A model generated the notes under the pieces. That model saw nothing but the letters and a program-made list of their open reading frames with translations, did no database searches and was not told the origin of the DNA. A stretch of 64,000 bases of DNA. It comes from Gossypium raimondii. Taxonomy: Eukaryota; Streptophyta; Magnoliopsida; Malvales; Malvaceae. The stretch spans positions 10,664,001 through 10,728,000 of the forward strand of contig NC_068569.1 in assembly GCF_025698545.1 (NCBI RefSeq). The letters are read 5' to 3'. Made by a program: the position numbers and the translations under genes. Below, in pieces: positions 24,938 through 34,566 of this stretch (positions within the stretch are counted from its first letter, which is position 1; each line of letters starts with the position of its first letter).

Positions 24938-26402
24938 ATGGCAGCATCAGACATAGTTGTGATTTTCGATTTCGATAAAACGATTATCGATTGTGACAGT
25001 GACAATTGGGTGGTTGATGAGTTGGGCGCCACCGAGTTGTTCAATCAGCTTCTTCCCACCATGCCCTGGAATTCTCTTATGGTTAGTCTTTAATTTCTTA
25101 TTTTTTATGTTGCATGTTCTTAATTTCTTTTTCTTTCTTTCCAATCAAATACAAGTCGTTTATATCATTGTCAAAATTATTACAGGATCGAATGATGAAA
25201 GAACAACATTCGCAAGGAACAACGGTTGAGGATATTGCAGCTGTTCTAAAAAGAACTCCAATACATCTCCAAATCATCGAAGCCATTAAATCCGCTCATG
25301 CCTTAGGGTATGTATGCATATTTTCTTTTATCTTTGTTTATATGGAACTTTCCTCTGCATGTCAGGTTTTCTCACTGGGAAACGATAAAATACTAAAAGC
25401 TTTGGTATTGATATTGTCTAATTCAGATGTGATTTGAAGATTGTAAGCGACGCAAACACCTTCTTCATCGACACAATTTTGGAGCATCATGGCCTCCAGG
25501 AATGCTTTTCTGAGATCAATACAAACCCTGGGTTTGTCGATGAACAAGGCAGGCTAAGGATCTTTCCTCACCATGATTTCACCAAATCATCTCACGGATG
25601 TGATCATCCCAGCTGCCCTCCCAATATGTGCAAGGTATATATATATATATATTGTAATTTTTTCAACTTAAAACTTAATAAATAACAATGGCGCCATATC
25701 TATTATTTATTTTATTATGCTTACCAATTATAAGCACCTAACCATTGACAAGTGGATAGCTAGTAACAATGGCACCATCAAACATGCGATTGGAAACAAA
25801 AAAGCTTCCTTTAAAAGTTTTAAATTTGTACTTGGTTTCCTGCATGATAATCTTTAGAGGATGATGACAAATCGCATAATTTTTGAGAAATTTTAGGTGA
25901 ACGAATTGAAATTAAAAATCCAAATTAAATTATGATAATTAGACGCAACTTATTTTATGTTATCATCTTAAGTTGTTTCCCATGTAATTGACCCCTCCTT
26001 TCTTAAATATAGGGTATTGTGATTGAAAAGATCCAAGCATCTCTATCCATGGAGGACCAAAAGAAAACAATAATCTACCTTGGTGATGGGCTTGGTGACT
26101 TCTGCCCAAGTTTGAAGCTTGGTGATGGAGACTATGTGATGCCGCGGAAAGATTTCCCAGTTTGGGACTTGATTTGCAAAAACAGGAGTCTAATTAAGGC
26201 ACAAATATACGAATGGAGCGATGGGGAGGAGTTTAAAAGTGTATTGCTCCGCCTTATTAGCCGGATTATTTCCATTGACGGAATCAACACTAATGCCAAT
26301 ATTGGTCAGCTCTATTCAGTTGATTGCAAACTAAATACGATGGCGTTGCCAGCCACCACCGGCCATGAAGCCTTCCCCCAGGCCCTTCCCGTTCTTCATT
26401 AG
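24938..26402 (+). CDS. HAD phosphatase, PHOSPHO1/PECP1-PS2 type, copy 4
   Basis: Exons 24938-25081, 25186-25307, 25427-25634 and 26013-26402 have exactly the same lengths as those of copy 2 (144, 122, 208, 390 nt) and give 287 aa. The catalytic set is intact: DFDKT at D11/D13, the IVSDAN serine, and GDGLGDFCPSLKLGDGDYVMP containing D183 and D187. It differs from copy 2 by scattered substitutions (for example EQHSQGTTVED in place of ELHSQGIRIED, and LQIIEAIK in place of PRIIEAIK). Those in the helical cap around residues 55-80 could alter substrate choice. The longer third intron (about 380 bp, against 190 bp in copy 2) contains material also found in copy 3. Its role is as for copy 2; the upstream region lacks the intact P1BS of copy 2, so regulation may differ. 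Confidence 0.93.
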
Positions 26403-26845
26403 TTGAAAGTCAAAATCACAAATGAATTTGATGTCTATTACAATAATTAATCTCTAGTTTTGATGGTAGGAAACGTCAAATAATTGAGTGGAAGTGTATT
26501 TTTCTGTATTTATTGAAATAACATTCTATTCATATTTTTAATCTAAAAAAGGGTAGTCTTGTTTTTTGACCCCAAGACGTGTCATGGCCTTAACCTAAGT
26601 GTGGTTGAAATAATTGTAAATAAAAGTTAGCCAAAAGAAGATGTCACTGCAAACCAAATTAGATTCGTAGGTTTTGTTGAAACTGTGTTTTATTTGTACC
26701 AAAATATTGATTCCAATCATAACTCAAAGTGGCAACATTCTTGGTTTACAAATTAGATCCTCCCCATCGCATTATTTTAACTCAAAGTGGCAACATTCTT
26801 GGTTTACAAATTGGATTATTTTAAGTGGCAACATTCTTGGTTTAT
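26403..26845. repeat. 3' flank of copy 4 with a triplicated motif
   Basis: After the conserved 3' flank, the sequence aagtggcaacattcttggtt is repeated three times (near 26727, 26785 and 26823). The first two copies share a longer unit, aactcaaagtggcaac through ttacaaatt. No gene is seen. Confidence 0.7.
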
Positions 26846-27690
26846 AAAAATATACTATTTTTTATTTTTTTATTTTACATTATTTTATTACATTATATTT
26901 GAAATGTATTAATTTATTGTGTTTTTAAATAAATTTTTAAAAACTCTTATTTCGCCCTATGTTCGTATTTTTTCCTGAATTTTATTACTTTTAAAAATAT
27001 ACTATTTTCTATTTTTTATTTTACATTATTTTAGTACATTATATTTGAAATGTATTAATTTAGTGTGTTTTAAATAAATTTTAAAAACTCTTATTTGGTC
27101 TTTGTTAAGTATTTTTCGGATTTTATTACTTTTAAAAATATATTATTTTATTATTTTATTATTTTACATTATTTTAGTACATTATGTTTGAAATGTATTA
27201 ATTTAGTGTGTTTTTTATTGAAAGTAAGAAAATCCGGAAAAAATACTAACAAAAGGTCAAATAAGAGTTTTTTAAAATTTATTTAAAAACACACTAAATT
27301 AATACATTTCAAACATGATGTACTAAAATAATGTAAAATAATAAAATACAAAATAATATATTTTATTGAAAGTAATAAAATCCGGGAAAAATACGAACAA
27401 AGGGTCAAATAAGGATTTTTAATTTATTTAAAAACACACTAAATTAATACATTTCAAATATAATGTACTAAAATAATGTAAAATTAAAAATAGTATATTT
27501 TTAAAAGTAATAAAATCTGGGAAAAAATATGAACATAGGGTTGAAATAAGGGTTTTTTAAATTTATTTAAAAACACAGTAAATTAATACATTTTAAATAT
27601 AATGTACTAAAATAATGTAAAATAAAAAAATTAAAAAATAGTATATTTTTTAAAAGTAATAAAATCCGGGACAAAAATACGAACAAAGGG
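26846..27690. repeat. Palindromic tandem array of about 140-bp units
   Basis: Three + oriented units (starting near 26846, 26993, 27134) contain ttttacattattttagtacatt, then gaaatgtattaatttagtgtg, then aactcttattt. From about 27220 the same unit continues as three to four reverse-complement copies, up to 27690. The array is therefore a large imperfect palindrome with its centre near 27218. Confidence 0.85.
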
Positions 27691-27708
27691 CCAAAATACA
27701 AACAATTG

Positions 27709-27870
27709 GTGCCGCCTCTGCCACAGGCACCAAAGGTGCCGCCTGTGGCAGGCCCTCCTTCAGTATTTTTTTTAACTGCTTTTTTTGTATTATTTTGGTA
27801 AATAATAAAAAGTTATATTATTTTGGAATTTTTTATTATTTTTGTAATATTTTAGTAAAATACCTGTTAA
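27709..27870. repeat. Dispersed repeat with GC-rich gtgccgcctgtggca motif, copy A
   Basis: It opens with gtgccgcctctgccacaggc and a second gtgccgcctgtggca, then runs into tgtattattttggtaaataa and further AT-rich sequence. A closely similar copy lies at 32673-32833. The GC-rich head is self-complementary. The family is unidentified. Confidence 0.7.
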
Positions 27871-29379
27871 TTTGTTACTTTTTTTAAATGGTTTAACTCA
27901 CATATTAGTGCTTAAACTATGTCCTTTTTTGTCCAAATTGATACTTAAATTTTTGTCATAGGCGGTATACCTAAACTATTCTTTTGTTACCATTTTACAC
28001 CAAATTGTTATATCTATTATAATGCTTGACAATGCCAACAATACTCGAAATTCACCCTCTCGAGGTCAAGACGATGGCGATTAATTTTGTTTTCAAACTT
28101 CAACACCTGCTTGCTCAACTTGACGAGATCGAAGAAATTATTTACCGATCAAACCAATGTTTTTTTGAGCTGGGTCGACCAAGGTGCTAGTCTGAATATT
28201 AGGGTTGAATTGATTGACCCGTGAACCAAGCTAAAGAAACTAGTTGTACCAATTTTTTTCATAATTTTAATAATTTATTTGACTGAACTGTATGAATTAA
28301 TCAATTCGGGAATTGGTGACCTAGTCGATTACCATCAATTCAATTTTTAAAAATCTTATTTGTCATTCTCTTATTGAAGGGGATAAAGATGGCGTGAAAT
28401 CACAGTTTCATACAATCAGTGGAAGTATATTTTTTATTTATTGAAATATTTCATTTTATCCAAAAATAGTTAGCCATTTGAGCAGCATTTTATTAAATAT
28501 TCATTGGGCTTTAATTTCTTATCCATTTTTGATAAAACTGGTAATAAGAGAACCCTGCATACTATATATATCTTTATAAATCCAAATATGTATATATCTG
28601 GTAAACCCTGAATTTTTCTACAAACACAAGTGTTACGCACATGGGTCACGAATTTTCTAAAGCTTCTCCTCAATAAAGACAATGCACAGTGTATTGGTTT
28701 AAATGTATATATACTTACTAGAAGTCAATATGAAGTAAAACATCGTAATTAGAAGGAATAACATCATTTGTCCTTTATACTTTCTAACCTTTTCTTCCTC
28801 AAACACAGTTATTAATTCTGCATTAATATTAATAAAGTTAACTTGTGCATATTTTTATTTTTATCTTTTAAAAAAGTTTAATTCTGCATTTGGCCCCTAA
28901 ACTTTGTAACTTTTCTCAAGTTGATACTTCTGGTATTTTTTATCTCAATCTAATACCTACTTTTTTTTTTCCATCAATCATTTTGATACTTTTTTTTATA
29001 ACGAGCGTGAAAGCGTTGTCGAATAAAATAATGTCGTTACATGCAATCTTTTTTAAGTAAACAATGGCTTAGATGAATGCTATGTCATTATTATATAAAA
29101 ATTACGGGGGAAACGGTTGCGAATATAGAGAGGGGTTGGCATGGGCTCGGGTTTCGGCTCCCTAAAATATAAAATTATTTTTTAATTTTTTAATTTTTTT
29201 TAAATTTTAAATTAATAAAAATAAAATTATACTTTAGCCCCTCTTAAAATTATAAAAATTCGATTTAATCCTTTAAAAATTATAAAAATATAGACTATAA
29301 AAAATTAAAATTTGATTTGGCCTCTAAAATATTGTTCGCCCATGAAAAAATTCAACTTTATTTAAAATATTAAACGAAA
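27871..29379. other. Intergenic DNA with dispersed-repeat fragments
   Basis: No gene is recognised. Bases 29115-29375 are a degraded copy of the repeat family seen at 13030 and 31770. The block near 27895-28010 (aaactatgtcctttttt..., ...ccaaattgatacttaaa) is another common plant repeat type, recurring weakly near 28880. Confidence 0.45.
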
Positions 29380-29555
29380 CCCTAACTCCATTTTTTCTGG
29401 AACCCGATCTTCTTCACCATCTTCCTCATCCATATGAAACCCGATGCTCTATATGCTCTTCAAAGTTCAAAATTATTTACAAAGTCAAGGTACAGGGTTT
29501 CAGAACCCATAGCTTGAAGAGATTGAGAAATCCATAAGAACGGAAAAGGGAGAAA

Positions 29556-29970
29556 ATGCCTTCTCCATCCTTCTCAAACGCAAAACCAGGTAAGGATAAA
29601 TATGCTGTATATTGCCATTTTGGGCTTAGGGCTCCAATACTACCTGGAACAAAGGAAGAAAATGTTTTGGATGCTCCAAATTTAAGGAGATGATATTTTG
29701 TCTAATTATGGGTTGAAGGGAATGGTGATGGAAGCGAAACAAGGAGGATGAACTAATTCATCAAACAAATTGTTAATGGAAAAGAATAGGCAATTTAGAT
29801 ATGAAAACACCAAGTTACAACAATTAGATGGAGTGCAAACTATGCGGATGAAAGTTGCACTCAATTGTCTTGAAGAAGAACAAAGCTTTTTTGTTTACAG
29901 ATTCAACTTCATTGTTACTTGGATGGTGTTTTTGGTGTACCTTTTATTTCATGATTCATTTATTTTGTAA
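29556..29970 (+). pseudogene. Possible GRF-type zinc-finger-like gene relic
   Basis: An ATG at 29556 opens a frame reading MPSPSFSN and then YAVYCHFGLRAP, reminiscent of the C-x-C-G-x-x-x-x start of GRF zinc-finger proteins common in plant genomes, but it stops after about 45 codons. A second frame from 29770 reads through a short charged helix and ends in a hydrophobic segment (FNFIVTWMVFLVYLLFHDSF), as the C-terminal anchor of such proteins does. The frames do not join without frameshifts and the zinc ligands are incomplete. Low-confidence family call; the alternative is chance ORFs. Confidence 0.3.
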
Positions 29971-31293
29971 CTCTATTTAATTTAAGCCCGTTGTTTTTTT
30001 TTCATTTCTTTCAATTTAAAGTTCAAATGTTACCAATTTTTAAATACATAAATAATTTAATAAATTAATCAAAATAGAAAGTAATTTAGCCGACAATTTA
30101 ATTTAGGAGGCCGGACTAACGACACGTGGCATAAACGTTTCCTGGTCGCCATTTAGCATTTATTAGCTCAAACATGTGGGGCAGAGAGGAGGTGGGGCTT
30201 TGAGTTTGACGATAACGTGTGCCGCGGAGAAAACGGAAAATGTCACTGTCATTTGGAAGTGGACTGATGGTGACAGACGGTCTTCCCACCGTGAGTATTA
30301 ACTTGTAAGAGGAAAAAAGGAGTAATCCCTTTTAAGTCACTAAACTTAGCATCATTTTTATACAGTCACAAATCTTTATTAAATTACTAAACTTAATATC
30401 AACTTTCATGTAAGTTAAATAGCTTTTAATTGATGAAATTATATCACCAAATAGGCTATAATTAATAAATGATGGCATTTAAATTAACTTTGTTAAATAA
30501 TTGTATCGTTAAAGTTAATTTAGTTCAAGTGATAACATAGCTTCTTGTAAATTCCTTGCATGTCTTTGAAAAATTTATGCTTTATGTCTTCAAACGCCAC
30601 GGAGATACCGAATAAAAAAATACAATTTTATTTAATTTATTTCACAAATTTCTACAAGTGTTCATGATAAAGACGAACTTATATTAAGTATTGCTATGTT
30701 TCACTTTTTTTGTTTAGTGCTCCTTTCATTTTTACTCTATTCTTGTGATTTCTATATTAATTTAGTTGAGAAATTATAAAATATTATTAATTTTACAATA
30801 TATTTTTATTATTTTAATAATATATTTTACATATTTTATATAAAAATAAGATAAAAACAATTGAATTTGAAACTAAGATACTATAACTTTATACATATTT
30901 TATTTTATTTTATATTAAATATATTTCTCACATAATTCTACTTTCAACTTACATGGACACATAAATTTTGAACTGTTAACTTAATTATTAAATCAAAGGT
31001 TCACTTCATTTTAATATATTTTTCATTTAATTATTTTCACCCACATCATAGTTATGTTTTGATTTTTTTTAAAATTAAAATGTCTAATTAGATTTTTTTA
31101 AAATTTAGGGTTTAATTAAAATTTACAAATGAGTTCAAAGAATTACTGTGAGTTGTATTTTTGTTGTGAAAGATTTTATTAAAATTGTAAATTTTTAAAA
31201 GGGTTTAATAAATGAATGTGAGATTTCGACGTAGTATTCTAGAGTCTTAATTTTTAAGGGTGCCTTTGGTTCAATGAATGTAATATTCTGACA
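29971..31293. other. Intergenic DNA, nothing recognised
   Basis: AT-rich non-coding sequence without open frames of note. A slightly GC-richer stretch at 30100-30300 shows no coding pattern. Confidence 0.5.
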
Positions 31294-31628
31294 TAGAAGA
31301 ATTTATTTTATGTACTCTTTCTACCACATCATTCATGGGTTCTTTTCAATTATTTAATAACATTTTGACAATTTTTTCCATGTCATTAACACATAATTTT
31401 TGTATTTTTTTAATCCCGAACCTCGAACCTTGAACCCTAGGTTCCAGGTTCACGGTTTAGAATTCGGGTTTAAGGTTTGGACTTTGTGTTTAAGGTTCAA
31501 TATTTAAGATAAAAAAATTACTAAAATTATATGTCAATGACATGAAAAAATTTATTGAAATGTCATTAAATAATTGGAAGTGACCATGGATGATGCAGTG
31601 GAAGGGGTCCATAAAATAATTTCTCCTA
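31294..31628. repeat. Foldback (MITE-like) element with about 105-bp inverted arms
   Basis: The left arm (31294-31400) and right arm (about 31522-31628) are inverted copies: ttattttatg...catcattcatgg...aattatttaataacatttt against the reverse complement ending ccataaaataatttctcc. The spacer of about 120 bp contains degenerate aaccctaggttc/gggtttaagg repeats that resemble telomere motifs, but it is not a telomere tract. Confidence 0.7.
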
Positions 31629-31769
31629 AGATAATATTATTTTGTTTGGATTTGAAACATTACTCAAGTCAGTAATTTCACATTCCCAACTATGTCAAAA
31701 CTTTGAAAGGTGTTAGTTCATTTGGCATGGGTATTGTTGTTAATGCAAGAGGACGAGGATGCGTTGAAA

Positions 31770-31970
31770 CGCATTATAAAAATTTTAAAAATTTAAATTA
31801 ATAAAGGTAAATGCACTTTGGCCCCCCTAAAATATAAAATTTCAATTTAATCCTTTAGAAACTATAAAGATATAGACTAGTGAAATGGTGAAATTGCATT
31901 TTTACTCTCATAAAAATTACATTTTAATTTCACCCCCTAAAAATATATTTTGGCTTCGTCCATGTATCTT
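31770..31970. repeat. Dispersed repeat copy (cggccccctaaaa family)
   Basis: It contains ctttggcccccctaaaatat, then atttaatcctttagaaactat, then tttcaccccctaaaaata, ending ggcttcgtcc. It matches the fragments near 13030-13275 and 29115-29375 in the same order. Confidence 0.6.
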
Positions 31971-32672
31971 CCTATTTATGAGTGGGGGCTATGAATAATT
32001 CTAAACATTACATAAAAAAACATATACAATTAAAATGTATAATGAAAATAATTTCGATACCATGCCTTCTTTAAATAATCTTACTTCTTTTATAATAATG
32101 TGAAACTTTTGACAATTTAACTTTTATTTTTAACGAAAAAATGATTTATGAAATTAATTTATTACATGAATGTGCAAAAGGTTATATTGTAAGTTTCAAC
32201 TTTTATATAGTAAATAATAATAAAAGGAAGTGAGTTCTATAAAAAAATTAATAAATCGTAGTTTTATAAATTGATTTATATTTTATGTTTATGTGAATTT
32301 GATGAGAATAATTTATTAAATAAAAAATTTACTAAATTTGATGAGTATAAACTATTCTCATCATTAGTTTATATTTTTTAAATAGCTTTACTTTAGGTAA
32401 AATATATTTACTTTAATAATAAAATAAAGGGCTTTTATGAGTAAAACCATAGATTAAGAGCTTATTTAACTACAAAAATAGGTTGAGGGCTTGTTTATTA
32501 AATAAAAAAGTGAGTTGAAGGGAATAAAAAGAAAATAATAAATAATGAGGGCTTAAAAAGTAATTAGCCACGTTTCAATTTTAGTGTCGTCACACCAATT
32601 CATTTTCAAAATCTAAAATGGTAAATTTGCATATCAGGTCCTTAAAACTTTAGATCATTACATCTTAGTCCT
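31971..32672. other. Intergenic DNA, nothing recognised
   Basis: AT-rich, no gene or clear repeat boundary. Confidence 0.5.
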
Positions 32673-32833
32673 GTGCCGCCTCTGCCACAAGCACCTTTGG
32701 TGCCGCCTGTGGCATCCGATTTTTCACTGTTCTGTTTTTTTTTGTATTATTTTGATAAATAATAAAAAGTTAGTAATATTTTGACATTTTTTTATTTTTT
32801 TATAATATTTTAGTAAAAATCCCTAACACAAAG
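32673..32833. repeat. Dispersed repeat with gtgccgcctgtggca motif, copy B
   Basis: Collinear with 27709-27870: the same GC-rich head, then tgtattattttgataaataa and tataatattttagtaaaa. Copy B lacks the palindromic array found beside copy A. Confidence 0.7.
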
Positions 32834-33471
32834 GTTTTGGTAAGACTTTTACTACTATCATTTTTTTCCATTATGAGTTTCATTAAGGGTTAATATACGA
32901 ATCTAACCCCTAAATTTTACCTTATTTCACAATATAGTACTTAAAAGAATTTTTCAATTAAGTGCATACAGTTTCAATTAGTCTAAAAGGCTACATCATC
33001 TATCTATACTGTTTATAAAAAGAGTGATTGAGATTAAGTGTCCCTTTAATTCACTATGTAAATTGAGTTTACTTTTTCACAACACAGGCATTCTTTTAGA
33101 AAATTATTTGGCAGGTATCTAGGTGTGAGCAGTTTTTTTCTTGGTCAGTTTCAATAACTTTTTCTATTTTTAAAAATAAAAACTTGATTTTTCTTCCATA
33201 CCAATGATAAATAGTTGCAAGTTAGTTTCATATTTCATTTTTTAATAATTTTGTTTTAGGTTTTGACTATCTCTGTTTTTTTATACAAAACTTAAAATTA
33301 ATTATAGCAAGATAAAATATCTAGATATTATTAGGATTATAAGTCTGCTACCCTAGCACGTTTCTGTCTGCCTCCTTGGCAAGTCTCGGTTTTCAAAAGT
33401 TTCTTGGTTTGACGGCTACCATTTAAAGGGTCTGAATTAATTCTCTTAATCTGTTTCTCACGTAATTGTCC

Positions 33472-34566
33472 ATGGAGTCAGATTTCGCCAGTCTGTCTAT
33501 TGATGATGAAGAAGAAGAAATCCTGCAAGCACAAGGAGAGATAGAACCGGTAAGTGAAGAAGAGATTTTAAGTTTGGTTGGTTGTTTTCTTATAGCTAGT
33601 ATTATTCATTATCCAGCAATGAAAAGCACCATGGCTAATTTATGGCATCCGGTCAAGGGTGTTCAAATCAGAGATTTGGAGGAGAAGAGATATATTTTTA
33701 AATTCTTTCATATTGTGGATATGGAAAGAGTTTTAAAAGGGTCCCTTGGACTTTTAATAATCACCTGCTGATTTTGCATAAGTTGAGTAGGGGAGAGGAT
33801 CCGTTAAGAGTTACATTAATTTCAGCATCTTTCTGGGTACAAGTACATGATGTTCCCATTGGCTTTTATTCTGAAAATCTGGCCATACAATTGGGAAATT
33901 TCATTGGAATATTCCAAGAGTATGATAGTGCTAATTTGGGAAAGAGAATATGAATTATATGCAGATTAGAGTACAGATTGATGTTAGACGGCCTCTCAAA
34001 AGGAAAAAACAAGTTAAGTTTCAAAATAAATGCTCTTACGTCAGATTTAAGTACGAAAGATTAACACTTTTTTATTTTTATTGTGGCCGCCTAGGTCATA
34101 ATGATTCTTTTTGTGAAATAAAAATGGAGGCAGGGGTGGAAATTGGTGATATGGGATGGGATTTGTCTTTGCGAGCACAATCAAGAAGAGCCCGAGCAAT
34201 GAGTAGTGTCTGGTTAAGGGAGGAAGGAGGATTTTCAGATGGAAATAAGGGAGATAAACTCAGGGGAAATAGAGACTGGAGGAAGGCATGGAAATTTGAA
34301 AGTAATCTTGTTCCTAATTTAGGTTTCTACTTGGAAGGTAATGGGGTCTCTTTCGGTCTAGGGGGAATGAGAAAATAATTGACAATAACCACATGGCGAT
34401 GGAGCATGATTTGGTGAATGAGGTGGTTATTTGTGAGGAGGGGAAAAAGAGGGTTAGAAGGGAGATGGAGGAAAGTAATGAGATGGGAGAGAGAAATAGG
34501 AGGAAGGCTGAAGTCAACCATTTGTTATCGGCGGCTGCCAAGAGGCAAGCCGACCGGTCGCAATGA
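33472..34566 (+). pseudogene. LINE ORF1 (DUF4283 plus CCHC zinc-knuckle protein), frameshifted
   Basis: The nucleic-acid-binding protein of the LINE. The start ATG at 33472 begins MESDFASLSIDDEEEE, a typical opening for plant DUF4283 ORF1 proteins. The frame is lost by apparent 1-bp deletions near 33742, 33943 and 34360, but the successive frames are collinear with the family: DUF4283-like region, the KRKK basic stretch, and a zinc knuckle ending YCGRLGHNDSFC. The first knuckle cysteine is replaced by tyrosine (FYFYC), which would weaken zinc binding. The last frame ends in AAAKRQADRSQ, and its TGA overlaps the ATG of ORF2 (ATGA at 34563-34566), suggesting coupled translation in the active ancestor. 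Confidence 0.8.

Noticed and set aside
26846-27690. CRISPR-like regular repeats
   Set aside because: The units are about 140 bp, AT-rich, and switch orientation, in a plant nuclear context; there is no repeat-spacer architecture.
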